The notes below the pieces were generated by a model. It was given only the letters and a program-made list of their open reading frames with translations. It did not search any database and was not told the origin of the DNA. From the NCBI RefSeq assembly GCF_018224015.1, contig NZ_JAGPOT010000033.1, forward strand, positions 1 to 62,111: 62,111 nt of DNA, given 5' to 3'. Source of the stretch: Pseudarthrobacter albicanus (GTDB lineage Bacteria > Actinomycetota > Actinomycetes > Actinomycetales > Micrococcaceae). Made by a program: the position numbers and the translations under genes. This document shows positions 40,888 to 49,346 of this stretch, in pieces (the first letter of the stretch is position 1; every line of letters starts with the position of its first letter).

Positions 40888-42333
40888 CTAGCTGCTGATG
40901 CCCAAAGATTCGAGCATCGGGCGGAACTTGGCCCAGGTTTCGGCCAGCTCGGCCTCCGGGGCGGAACCCTCCACGATCCCGCAGCCGGCGTACAGCCGGA
41001 CGGTCTGCGGGGATTCGATCACCGCGCCGCGCAGCGCGATGCCCCATTCGCCGTTGCCGGCCGCGTCCAGCCAGCCGACCGGGCCGGCGTAGGGCCCGCG
41101 GTCCAGGTGCTCGAGCCTGCGGATCAGGGCCCCGGCCACGGTGGTGGGGGTGCCGCAGACCGCCGCGGTGGGGTGGAGGGCGTTGATCAGGGCCAGGCAG
41201 GTGGGCACGTGGCCCTCGACCTCGGCCAGCTCGGCCTTCACATCCGAGGCCAGATGCCACACGTTCGGCAGCTCCAGGATGAAGGGTTCGTCGTGCGCAT
41301 TCAGGGCCTCGGAGAAGGGCGCCAGCTGGGTGGTCAGGGACTGGATGGCGATGTCGTGTTCGTGCCGCTGCTTCTCGGACCCGGCCAGGACGCGTTCGGC
41401 GAACTCCAGCGGCGAGCCGGCCATCCCCTCGGCGTCGCGGCGGTCCAGGGTTCCGGCCAGCACGCGGGCCTGGGCCGTGCGCCCTTCCACCTGGATCAGC
41501 ATCTCGGGGGTGGAGCCGACCAGGCCGTCCACCCCGTAGGTCCAGCACTCGCGGTAACGGACGGCCAGCTGGCGCAGGATTTCCGCCGCGTTCACGCCGG
41601 CCGGCACCGTGGCGACGATGTCGCGGGCCAGCACCAGCTTTTCCAGCGCCCCCGTGCGGATCTCGGCCACGCCCTCGGCCACCGCCGCCATCCAGTCCGC
41701 CTCGCTCAGCGAGCCGGTGTGCAGCGTTGCGCCGGCGGCAAGAGGCAGGGGGCGTACGACGGCGGTGCCCGCCTTGGCGGGCACGTCACTGGCGGTGCCG
41801 TCCCCAACTACGGCCGCGCCCGACGCCGGGAGGTGCCCGGCGGCGGGGGATCCGGTGAAGGAGCCACCGGGGGAGCCGCCTGCGCCGCCACCGCCCAGCC
41901 AGCCGTCCAGTGCGGCGAGGGCGCCCGCTTCGGTGAGCTCGCCGTCGTCGAACGTCAGCTGCGTGAGCCAGTAGCTGCCGTCGCGGAGCCCCACCACGAT
42001 CTCGGGGACGATCAGCCGCGACCCGTGCGGGGAGGCCTTGGAGAAGGCGAAGGAGCCGAAGGCCACCGGTCCGGTGCCGGGGCACTGCACGGCGTCCACG
42101 CTGTCCGCCTCGAGGACCAGGTGCCGCCACCAGATGTCCGCTTCGAGGAAGCGCTCCGGGCCGGTGGCCGTGAACCGGGCGATCTCGCCGAAGCCCACCA
42201 GGCCGGCCTCGCGGCGGGTCCAGCACAGGACGTCGTCCCGGACCAGAAACGACGGCAGCCCCCCGGAAGGTGAGTCAACTTCGAGGGGGACTGTCAGGGT
42301 CTTCAAAGTGCTGGTACGGAACGCGCTCGTCAT
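40888..42333 (-). CDS. menF: Isochorismate synthase (MenF)
   Basis: A 481-residue chorismate-utilising enzyme. The C-terminal catalytic domain shows KLVLARDIVATVPAGV, YRECWTYGVDGLVGSTPEML, VLAGTLDRRDAEG, KQRHEHDIAI, LHPTAAVCGTPTTVA and YAGPVGWLDAAGNGEWGIALRGA. It converts chorismate to isochorismate for menaquinone. A Gly/Ser/Ala-rich insert of about 45 residues (~150-195) interrupts the N-terminal part and seems specific to this lineage. A siderophore role is possible but the nearby menD, menC and menG favour menaquinone. Confidence 0.88.
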   Translation of the reverse strand: MTSAFRTSTLKTLTVPLEVDSPSGGLPSFLVRDDVLCWTRREAGLVGFGEIARFTATGPERFLEADIWWRHLVLEADSVDAVQCPGTGPVAFGSFAFSKASPHGSRLIVPEIVVGLRDGSYWLTQLTFDDGELTEAGALAALDGWLGGGGAGGSPGGSFTGSPAAGHLPASGAAVVGDGTASDVPAKAGTAVVRPLPLAAGATLHTGSLSEADWMAAVAEGVAEIRTGALEKLVLARDIVATVPAGVNAAEILRQLAVRYRECWTYGVDGLVGSTPEMLIQVEGRTAQARVLAGTLDRRDAEGMAGSPLEFAERVLAGSEKQRHEHDIAIQSLTTQLAPFSEALNAHDEPFILELPNVWHLASDVKAELAEVEGHVPTCLALINALHPTAAVCGTPTTVAGALIRRLEHLDRGPYAGPVGWLDAAGNGEWGIALRGAVIESPQTVRLYAGCGIVEGSAPEAELAETWAKFRPMLESLGISS

Positions 42334-42401
42334 GATGGGACAACACTACTCCGGAGCCGGGCCGAGTCCGGTGTTTGGCCGTTCCGGTGCGGCCCTCCGG
42401 T

Positions 42402-43115
42402 TCAGACCCGAGCCGGACGGCCCGTGCGGCGCTCCGGTACGGCAGGGGCCGAGAACAGCTCCGGCCGCAATGCGCGCATGTTCGTGACGTCGTCCAGGAT
42501 GAAGCGCAGGTGGCTGCGCAGGCAGTCCTCCGCGGCCGTGAGGTCGCCGGCCAGGACCGCTTCAAGGACCCGGCGGTGGTCGGCCGCGTACTCCCTGATG
42601 CCGCGGTAGCCGTTGAGTCCCAGATACCGGGCCCGGTCCAGATGCCCCTTGGCGTTGGAAACGGTGGCCCAGGCGGTTTCGTGGCCGGCGATGGAGAGGA
42701 GGGCGCGGTGGAACTCCTCGTCCAGCGGGTAGAACTCCTCCCGGCTGGTGCACGCGTCCTGGCGGTCCAGGAGCCGGTGGAGCGCGGCGGTGGCTTCCGG
42801 GGTGATGTTGCGGGCGCATTCGGCCAGCGAGGCCACCTCGATGGCCTCGCGGATGAACTGGGCCTGGGCCACGGTGTCGGCATCGATGTAGGTCACGTAG
42901 GTGCCGCTTTGCGGCCGGATCTCCACGAGCCCTTCCTGGGCGATGAGCAGCAGCGCCTCGCGGATCGGCTGGCGGCTGGTGCCCAGATGGTGCGCGAGCT
43001 CGTTTTCGGAGAGGAGGGTGCCCGGTGCGTCCTGGCCGGAGATGATGCGCTCGCGGATCCGCGCATACGCCATCACGCGTGCCGAGGCGCGGGGGGTGTT
43101 GTCGGAGGCGGCCAT
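42402..43115 (-). CDS. GntR-family regulator, FadR/FCD subfamily
   Basis: A 237-residue regulator: an N-terminal winged helix (YARIRERIISGQDAPGTLLSENELAHHLGTSRQPIREALLLIAQEGLVEIRPQSGTYV region) and an all-helical FCD effector domain with metal-binding-type residues (DEEFHRALLSIAGH, DHRRVLEAVLAGD). ATG 43115 is chosen over an in-frame start 17 codons upstream. It is divergent from the MHS transporter/idonate dehydrogenase pair and probably represses it, releasing on a sugar acid. Confidence 0.88.
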   Translation of the reverse strand: MAASDNTPRASARVMAYARIRERIISGQDAPGTLLSENELAHHLGTSRQPIREALLLIAQEGLVEIRPQSGTYVTYIDADTVAQAQFIREAIEVASLAECARNITPEATAALHRLLDRQDACTSREEFYPLDEEFHRALLSIAGHETAWATVSNAKGHLDRARYLGLNGYRGIREYAADHRRVLEAVLAGDLTAAEDCLRSHLRFILDDVTNMRALRPELFSAPAVPERRTGRPARV

Positions 43116-43142
43116 GCTTCCACAGTAGCCGGGCGGCGCGGC

Positions 43143-43204
43143 GGGCGGCGCGGCGCGGTCAGGCACCAGGCGGGGCCGGGCGGCGCGGCGCGGTCAGGCA
43201 CCAG
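43143..43204. repeat. Two copies of a 27-bp GC-only-rich repeat
   Basis: A 27-bp unit that begins GGGCGGCGCGGCGCGGTC and ends AGGCACCAG occurs at 43143-43169 and again, identical, at 43178-43204. It lies between the GntR start and the transporter promoter. Confidence 0.85.
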
Positions 43205-43270
43205 TCGGGCCAGCGACCGGGCCCGCACCCGGGGCCAGGGCCAGGACCCTGCGGAGTGGCGCCAGTCACT

Positions 43271-43299
43271 TTGACATACTGGTATGGCAGTGCTTGAAT
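43271..43299 (+). promoter_or_regulatory. Promoter of the transporter/dehydrogenase operon with a candidate GntR operator
   Basis: TTGACA (43271-43276) and TTGAAT (43294-43299) are 17 bp apart. The palindrome CATACTGGTATG (43275-43286) overlaps the -35 box, a position suited to repression by the divergent GntR protein. The start codon is about 100 bp downstream. Confidence 0.5.
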
Positions 43300-43396
43300 G
43301 GCAGTTATGTTTCCAATGGTGGATACATGAAGACTCTGGCAGCGTGCCCCATCATTGAAGATGCGCATTCGGCCGGCCCGTAGAACAGAGGGGTTC

Positions 43397-44845
43397 ATGA
43401 CGGCAACAATCCAGATCGGCGCCACCCAGCGCTCATCCAAAGACCTGATCAGAACAGCAGTATCCGGCTGGCTCGGCACGGCCATGGAATACATGGACTT
43501 CCAGCTCTATTCGCTGGCCGCGGCCATCATCTTCCCCAAGATCTTCTTCCCCAACTTCGACCCCGTAGTGGGCCTGCTGGTCGCCTTCATCACCTACGGC
43601 GTCGGCTTCATGGCCCGCCCCGTGGGTGCCTGGTTCTTCGGACGCATGGGTGACCGCGTGGGCCGCAAGAAGGTCCTGGTCATCACCATCATGATGATGG
43701 GCGTGTCCACCATGCTCATCGGCTTCCTCCCCGGCTACGCCCAGATCGGGCTCGCAGCGCCGATCCTGCTGGTGGTCCTCCGCCTGGCGCAGGGATTCGG
43801 CGCCGGCGCCGAACTCTCCGGCGCCTCCGTCATGCTGGCCGAGTACGCCCCGCCCAAGAAGCGCGGACTGATCGCCTCCTTCGTCTGCCTGGGCACCAAC
43901 TCCGGCACCCTGCTCGCCTCCGGCCTGTGGGTCCTGCTGACCCTCCTGCCCGAGGAAGCACTCATGAGCTGGGGCTGGCGCCTGCCGTTCATCGCCAGCA
44001 TCGGCATCACCCTGTATGCCCTGTGGATGCGCCGCAACCTCAAGGAAAGCCCCGTTTTCGAGGCCACCCGTGAGCAGGACGCCGCCGACGACGCCGCAGC
44101 TGCCGCCGCCGACGCCGCGACCTCCGGCACCGCCGTCGGGCAGTCCGCCGCGACCTCCGGCACCGCCGTCGGGCAGCCCGCCGTCGGGCAGCCCGCCGTC
44201 GGGCAGCCCGCCGCCGGCCGGGCGGAGACCAAGACCCAGCGCAAGGGCAAGGCGTTCTTCCTGGCCATGGCCCTGCGGATCGGCGAATCCGGCAACTCCG
44301 CCATGATCCAGACCTTCCTCATCGGCTACATCGTCTCCGGCCTGCACATGGACAAGGGCGTGGGCACCTTCGCGCTGCTCATCGGCTCGATCATCGGCTT
44401 CGCCACGGTCCCGCTGGCCGGCTGGCTGTCCGACAAGTTCGGCCGCCGCAGCATGTACCGTGCGCTGTCCGGCTTCCAGATGCTCTTCGCCATTCCCGCG
44501 ATCCTGATGATGCAGTCCCGCGATCCGTTCCTGGTCTCGCTGGCCCTGATCATCGGCCTCTCCGTCTCGGTGCTCGGAATGTTCTCGGTCCAGTCGGCCT
44601 ACGTGAACGAGCTCTTCGGCTCCCGCAACCGCTACACGCAGCTGGCCCTGGCCAAGGAAATCGGCGGCGTGCTCTCCGGCGGCCTCGCCCCGATCATCGC
44701 CGCAGGCCTCCTGGCCCTGTTCACCAACTCCTGGTGGCCGATTGCCGGCATGATGGTCCTCTACTCGGCGATCGCCTTCGTTGCCACCTTCCTCGCCCCC
44801 GAAACCAAGGGCCGCGACCTGACCCTCGTGGAGGACGCGGCATGA
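43397..44845 (+). CDS. MHS-family (metabolite:H+ symporter) MFS transporter
   Basis: A 482-residue twelve-span transporter. Family features are GWLGTAMEYMDFQLYSLAAAIIFP at the start, GRMGDRVGRKKVLV (motif A), RLAQGFGAGAELSGASVMLAEYAPPKKRG and WGWRLPFIAS. The second half has LAGWLSDKFGRRSMYR. MHS proteins import organic and sugar acids with protons. ATG 43397 follows AGAGGGG. The cytoplasmic central loop is enlarged by in-frame tandem repeats encoding VGQPA units. Its stop overlaps the dehydrogenase start by 4 bp. Confidence 0.88.
   Translation: MTATIQIGATQRSSKDLIRTAVSGWLGTAMEYMDFQLYSLAAAIIFPKIFFPNFDPVVGLLVAFITYGVGFMARPVGAWFFGRMGDRVGRKKVLVITIMMMGVSTMLIGFLPGYAQIGLAAPILLVVLRLAQGFGAGAELSGASVMLAEYAPPKKRGLIASFVCLGTNSGTLLASGLWVLLTLLPEEALMSWGWRLPFIASIGITLYALWMRRNLKESPVFEATREQDAADDAAAAAADAATSGTAVGQSAATSGTAVGQPAVGQPAVGQPAAGRAETKTQRKGKAFFLAMALRIGESGNSAMIQTFLIGYIVSGLHMDKGVGTFALLIGSIIGFATVPLAGWLSDKFGRRSMYRALSGFQMLFAIPAILMMQSRDPFLVSLALIIGLSVSVLGMFSVQSAYVNELFGSRNRYTQLALAKEIGGVLSGGLAPIIAAGLLALFTNSWWPIAGMMVLYSAIAFVATFLAPETKGRDLTLVEDAA
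44119..44217 (+). repeat. In-frame tandem repeats in the MHS transporter loop
   Basis: A 36-bp stretch (GCGACCTCCGGCACCGCC, then GTCGGGCAG...) occurs twice, then a 15-bp unit CCCGCCGTCGGGCAG is repeated three times. Units are multiples of three and encode ATSGTAVGQ and VGQPA repeats. Confidence 0.85.
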
Positions 44846-45858
44846 AAGCCGTTGTTGTCCACGCGGCCGGAGACCTCCGCCTGGAGGACCGGCCGGACCC
44901 GGACTGCCCGGCCGGCTCGGTGATCGTCGACATCGAATACGGCGGCATCTGCGGCTCGGACCTGCACTACGTCAGCCACGGCGCCTCGGGACTGAGCATC
45001 CTGGCCGATCCCATGGTCCTGGGCCACGAGGTCGCCGGCCGGATCTCCGTGCTCGGCGAGGGCGTTGAGGGCTTCGCCGTCGGCGATGCCGTGACCGTCC
45101 ACCCTGCCGTGTACTGCGGCGCCTGCGCGGACTGCCTGGCCGGGCGCACCAACCTGTGCCCGCGTGTCACCTACTACGGCAGCGCCGCGCACAGCCCGCA
45201 CACGGACGGCGCGTTCGCCTCCCGCAAGGCCGTGCCGGCAAGCCAGCTCCGCCGGCTGCCCGACGGCGTGTCCACCCGCCGGGCCGCCGTCGCCGAGCCG
45301 CTCGCCGTCGCGATCCATGCCGTCAACCGGGCCGGCAGCCTGGCCGGCAAGGACGTGCTGGTGAACGGTGCGGGGCCGATCGGCGCGCTGCTGGTGGCCG
45401 CCGCCCGGCGCGCCGGCGCGGCGAGCGTCGTCGCGAGCGACCTGTCCGAAACCTCGCTGGCGATCGCCAAGCGCATGGGGGCCGACGACGTCGTGCTGGT
45501 GGGTTCGGTCGCCGGCCTGCCCGAGGTGGATGTGGCGTTCGAGGCCTCCGGCGCCGCCCGCGCGCTGGGCGGCGTCCTCGCTGCCGTGCGCCGGGGCGGC
45601 ACCGTGGTCCAGGTGGGGAACCTGCCGGCCGGACCCGTGACCGCCGAGCTCGCGGCACTGGTGTTCCGTGAGATCGATTACCGCGGCACCTTCCGCTTCG
45701 CGGACGAGATGGACGACGCCCTGGCGTACCTGGCCGACGGCCTGGACGTCGAGCCGCTGCTCACCCACACCTTCGACGCCGGCGAGGTGGCCGAAGCGTT
45801 TGCCGTGGCCTCGGACCGGGGGACCGGCTCCTCGAAAGTCCTTCTCAAATTTGTCTGA
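44842..45858 (+). CDS. idnD: Zinc-dependent dehydrogenase, L-idonate 5-dehydrogenase type
   Basis: A 338-residue medium-chain dehydrogenase. Catalytic zinc ligands are visible in GGICGSDLHYV and VLGHEVAG. A structural zinc site is in CGACADCLAGRTNLC, and the Rossmann glycines in VNGAGPIGALL. The SDLHYVSHGASG and PMVLGHE segments are characteristic of IdnD, which oxidises L-idonate to 5-ketogluconate. Coupling to an MHS acid transporter and a GntR regulator supports sugar-acid catabolism. The next steps (5-ketogluconate reductase, gluconokinase) are not in the window. Confidence 0.8.
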   Translation: MKAVVVHAAGDLRLEDRPDPDCPAGSVIVDIEYGGICGSDLHYVSHGASGLSILADPMVLGHEVAGRISVLGEGVEGFAVGDAVTVHPAVYCGACADCLAGRTNLCPRVTYYGSAAHSPHTDGAFASRKAVPASQLRRLPDGVSTRRAAVAEPLAVAIHAVNRAGSLAGKDVLVNGAGPIGALLVAAARRAGAASVVASDLSETSLAIAKRMGADDVVLVGSVAGLPEVDVAFEASGAARALGGVLAAVRRGGTVVQVGNLPAGPVTAELAALVFREIDYRGTFRFADEMDDALAYLADGLDVEPLLTHTFDAGEVAEAFAVASDRGTGSSKVLLKFV

Positions 45859-45867
45859 GACAATGTC

Positions 45868-46656
45868 ATGGTGAACCGAGCATCCTTGGATAAGCGTCCC
45901 GACGAAGTAGCCACCATGTTTGACGATGTGGCGCCCAAATACGACGTCGTGAATGATGTCCTGTCCCTGGGGCAGACGCGCCGCTGGCGCCGGATCGTGG
46001 TCGAGGCCATGGGCATGAAGCCCGGCCAGCGCGTGCTGGACCTCGCCGCCGGGACCGGCACCTCCAGCGAGCCGTACGCCGATGCCGGGATCAACGTGAT
46101 CGCCTGCGATTTCTCCCTCGGCATGCTCAAGGTGGGCAAGCGCCGCCGCCCGGACATCGACTTCATCGCCGGGGACGCCACCGCGCTGCCGTTCGCCGAC
46201 GGCACCTTCGACGCGGCCACCATCTCCTTCGGCCTGCGCAACGTCAACGAGCCGAAGAAGGCCCTGGCCGAGATGCTGCGGGTCACCAGGCCCGGCGGGA
46301 AGCTCGTCATCGCCGAGTTCTCCCAGCCCGTGGTGCCGCTGTGGCGCACCATGTACACCGAGTACCTCATGCGCGCCCTGCCCGCCATCGCCGTGAAGGT
46401 CTCCTCCAACCCGGACGCCTACGTCTACCTCGCCGAGTCCATCCGAGCCTGGCCGGACCAGGACCACCTCGCCGCGTGGCTGCAGGAAGCCGGCTGGGAG
46501 GACGTCACCTACCGGAACCTCAGCGGCGGGATCGTGGCCGTGCACCGCGCCCGGAAGCCCCTCGATTCAACGCCCGACGGCGGCGCCGCCGCCATTGCCG
46601 CCCACAGCGGCCCGGTCGCCAGGCTGCGCCGGAACATCACCCGGCCGGCGCGTTAG
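45868..46656 (+). CDS. menG: Demethylmenaquinone methyltransferase (MenG/UbiE)
   Basis: A 262-residue SAM-dependent methyltransferase that completes menaquinone. Typical segments are [28 protein letters not shown], the SAM motif [16 protein letters not shown] and [24 protein letters not shown]. The final stretch ends ITYR-like in [20 protein letters not shown] short extra tail of ~30 residues follows. ATG 45868 or GTG 45871 may be the start. It begins a run menG-menJ-polyprenyl synthase with very short gaps, probably one operon. Confidence 0.93.
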   Translation: MVNRASLDKRPDEVATMFDDVAPKYDVVNDVLSLGQTRRWRRIVVEAMGMKPGQRVLDLAAGTGTSSEPYADAGINVIACDFSLGMLKVGKRRRPDIDFIAGDATALPFADGTFDAATISFGLRNVNEPKKALAEMLRVTRPGGKLVIAEFSQPVVPLWRTMYTEYLMRALPAIAVKVSSNPDAYVYLAESIRAWPDQDHLAAWLQEAGWEDVTYRNLSGGIVAVHRARKPLDSTPDGGAAAIAAHSGPVARLRRNITRPAR

Positions 46657-46669
46657 CCGAGCGCTGCCC

Positions 46670-48016
46670 GTGAATGTACTGATCGTCGGGGCGGGGCCCG
46701 CCGGGTCCACCGCCGCCTACTACCTCGCCAAGGCCGGCATCGGCGTCACGGTGCTCGAGAAGACCAGCTTCCCCCGCGAAAAGGTCTGCGGCGACGGCCT
46801 CACCCCGCGCGCCGTCCGCGAGATCCAGAAGCTCGGCCTGCCGCACCCCGAGGCCGGGGGCTGGCGCCGGAACAAGGGCCTGCGGCTGATCGCGGGCGGC
46901 CGCAGCATCGAACTGCCCTGGCCCGAGGTCTCCGACTTCCCGCAGTACGGGCTGATCCGGACCCGGCTCGGTTTCGACGAGGAACTCGCCCGGCACGCCC
47001 AGGCCGCGGGCGCCGTCGTGCTGGAGAGGCACAGCGTCACCGAGGCGCTGCGCTCCGAGGCCGGGCGCGTGACCGGGGTCCGCGCCGCCCTGCTGGACGA
47101 ATCCGGCCGCAAGACCGGCGAAACGCGCGACTTCGCCGCCGACGTCGTCCTCGCCGCGGACGGAAACTCTTCGCGCACGGCCGTGTCCCTGGGCCTGCAG
47201 AAGCGCGACGACCGGCCGCTCGGCGTCGCCGTCCGCACCTACTTCACCAGCCCGCGCCACGACGACGACTGGATGGAAGGCTGGCTCGAGCTCCCCGGCC
47301 GCGACGGCAAGCTGCTGCCCGGCTACGGCTGGGTGTTCGGCGTCGGGGACGGCACCTCCAACGTGGGCCTGGGCATCCTGAACTCCTCCAAGGAATTCGG
47401 CAGGCTGGACTACAAGCAGGTGCTCCGCGAATGGACCGCCGGGATGCCCGCCGAGTGGGGCTTCACGCCGGGGAACCAGGTGGGCGAGATCCGCGGCGCC
47501 GCGCTGCCCATGGGCTTCAACCGCACCCCGCACTATTCGCCCGGCCTGCTGCTGCTCGGCGACGCCGGCGGCATGGTGTCCCCGTTCAACGGCGAGGGCA
47601 TCTCCTACGCGATGGAATCCGCGCGGTTCGCGGCCGAGTTCATCATCGACGGCGCCGCCCGGTCCGCCGCCGCAGGCTGGACCGGGGCCGACGCCGACGC
47701 CCACCTCGCCGGGTACGCGGACCATGTCCGGGACCAGTGGGGCTCGCACTTCACCCTGGGCCGGGCCTTCGCCGCGCTGATCGGCAAGCCCGCCGTCATG
47801 AAGCTCGCGCTCCGGACGGGCATGCCCATTCCTGTGCTGATGCGGTTCGTGGTGCGGCTGCTGGCCAACCTCACCGATCCTGCGGCCAAGGGCTTCGAGG
47901 ACCGCGCCATCCGGGTCCTGGAATCACTGGTGCCCGCCACGTCCAACAGCTCCGGCCCCCCGCACTCCGGCGCCGACTCCGCGGTTTCCGCAACAAAAGT
48001 TAGGGTTAACCCGTGA
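46670..48016 (+). CDS. menJ: Geranylgeranyl reductase-family FAD protein, probable menaquinone reductase MenJ
   Basis: A 448-residue flavoprotein: GxGxxG FAD motif VLIVGAGPAGSTAAYYLA at the N-terminus, PREKVCGDGLTPRAV, ADVVLAADGNSSRTA and GLLLLGDAGGMVSPFNGEGISYAM. This is the geranylgeranyl reductase family. Its place between menG and the polyprenyl synthase fits MenJ, which saturates one isoprene unit of menaquinone. GTG 46670, 14 bp after the menG stop, starts immediately at the FAD strand. Its stop overlaps the next GTG start by 4 bp. Confidence 0.85.
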   Translation: MNVLIVGAGPAGSTAAYYLAKAGIGVTVLEKTSFPREKVCGDGLTPRAVREIQKLGLPHPEAGGWRRNKGLRLIAGGRSIELPWPEVSDFPQYGLIRTRLGFDEELARHAQAAGAVVLERHSVTEALRSEAGRVTGVRAALLDESGRKTGETRDFAADVVLAADGNSSRTAVSLGLQKRDDRPLGVAVRTYFTSPRHDDDWMEGWLELPGRDGKLLPGYGWVFGVGDGTSNVGLGILNSSKEFGRLDYKQVLREWTAGMPAEWGFTPGNQVGEIRGAALPMGFNRTPHYSPGLLLLGDAGGMVSPFNGEGISYAMESARFAAEFIIDGAARSAAAGWTGADADAHLAGYADHVRDQWGSHFTLGRAFAALIGKPAVMKLALRTGMPIPVLMRFVVRLLANLTDPAAKGFEDRAIRVLESLVPATSNSSGPPHSGADSAVSATKVRVNP

Positions 48017-49113
48017 CCAACTCTCCAGACCGCAGCTGGACGCACGCCGGGCACGGCCTGCCGAGCTCCGAGCCCGACCTCAACACCACCGCCATCGCCA
48101 CCGGCCTGCAACTCCCGGCCGGCTTCGCAGCCATCGCCGGGGACCCGGAACTGGGCCCCGCGCTGACCACCAACCTGGCCCGCGTGGAGAAGAAGCTCCG
48201 CGAAGCGATCGCCAACTCGGACCCGCTGGCCGACGCCACGTCCCGGCACCTGGTGGAAGCCGGCGGCAAGCGGATCCGCCCCCTGCTGACCCTGCTGTGC
48301 GCTCACCTCGGCGACGCCTCCCGGCCGGCGGTGGTGCAGGCCGCCGTCGTGATGGAACTGACGCACCTGGCCACGCTGTACCACGACGACGTGATGGACT
48401 CGGCCCCGCTCCGCCGCGGCGCCCCCACCGCCCACGAGGTCTGGGGCAACTCCGTGGCCGTCCTCACCGGCGACCTCATCTTCGCCCGGGCCTCCATCCT
48501 GGTCTCGGAACTCGGGTCCCGTGCGCTCGGCATCCAGGCCCGCACCTTCGAGCGGCTGTGCCTGGGCCAGCTGCACGAGACGGTGGGCCCCCGCCCGGAC
48601 GAGGATCCGCTGGCGCACTACCTCTCCGTCATCGCGGACAAGACCGGCTCGCTCGTGGCGGCCTCGGGCCAGCTCGGCGCGATCTTTGCCGGCGCCGACG
48701 AGTCCTACGAACCGCTGCTGGTCGAGTACGGCGAGAAGGTGGGCGTGGCGTTCCAGCTGGCCGACGACGTCATCGACGTCACCGGCATCAAGGTCAAGTC
48801 CGGCAAGTCCCCGGGCACCGACCTGCGCGAAGGCGTGCCCACCTTGCCGGTCCTGCTGCTGCGCAAGGCCGCCGCGGACGGTGACCGCTCCGCCGTCGAA
48901 CTCCTGCAGCTGATCGACGGCGACCTGTCCTCGGACGAGGCCCTCGCGGCCGCCGTCGCCGGACTCCGCGAACACCCCGTCACCGCGGAATCCTGGGTTG
49001 TGGCGCGCGCCTGGGCCAACGAGGCCATCGCCGCCCTGGCCCCGCTGCCCGAGGGTGTGGTGAAGGCGTCGCTGACCAGCTTCGCGCTGGCCGTGGTGGA
49101 CCGCAGCAGCTAG
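48013..49113 (+). CDS. Trans-polyprenyl diphosphate synthase (menaquinone side chain)
   Basis: A 366-residue long-chain prenyltransferase. The first aspartate-rich motif is in LYHDDVMDSAPLRRG, the second in ADDVIDVTG, and GGKRIRPLLTLL gives the diphosphate-binding residues. It builds the isoprenoid tail, most likely of menaquinone given the genes upstream. The chain length (hepta-, octa- or nonaprenyl) cannot be read safely. The ~45-residue N-terminal extension is not part of the fold. GTG 48013 overlaps the menJ stop. Confidence 0.9.
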   Translation: MTNSPDRSWTHAGHGLPSSEPDLNTTAIATGLQLPAGFAAIAGDPELGPALTTNLARVEKKLREAIANSDPLADATSRHLVEAGGKRIRPLLTLLCAHLGDASRPAVVQAAVVMELTHLATLYHDDVMDSAPLRRGAPTAHEVWGNSVAVLTGDLIFARASILVSELGSRALGIQARTFERLCLGQLHETVGPRPDEDPLAHYLSVIADKTGSLVAASGQLGAIFAGADESYEPLLVEYGEKVGVAFQLADDVIDVTGIKVKSGKSPGTDLREGVPTLPVLLLRKAAADGDRSAVELLQLIDGDLSSDEALAAAVAGLREHPVTAESWVVARAWANEAIAALAPLPEGVVKASLTSFALAVVDRSS

Positions 49114-49177
49114 TTTTTCCCGGCCGGCGCCTTCGGGTTCAGCGGGGGCGCCTTCGGGTTTTTGCGGGAGTGCTGCC

Positions 49178-49255
49178 GTCCGGGGGGACTTTGGGCCCGA
49201 TCCGGGCACGTTAGGGGCTAAACGACGGCGTGTCGGCGCCAAAGTGCCCCCTGAC
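49178..49255. repeat. Long hairpin, family C
   Basis: GTCCGGGGGGACTTTGGGCC (from 49179) pairs imperfectly with GGCGCCAAAGTGCCCCCTGAC (49235-49255). It lies after the polyprenyl synthase operon and may terminate it. Confidence 0.8.
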
Positions 49256-49346
49256 CGCGCCGCCCGTTGTTCAGAGTTGTCCAGAGTTCTCCACATGGCC
49301 TGGGCGGAGTCTGCAGGCGGCGCCGTGAACAAGGCATTTTGGGGGG

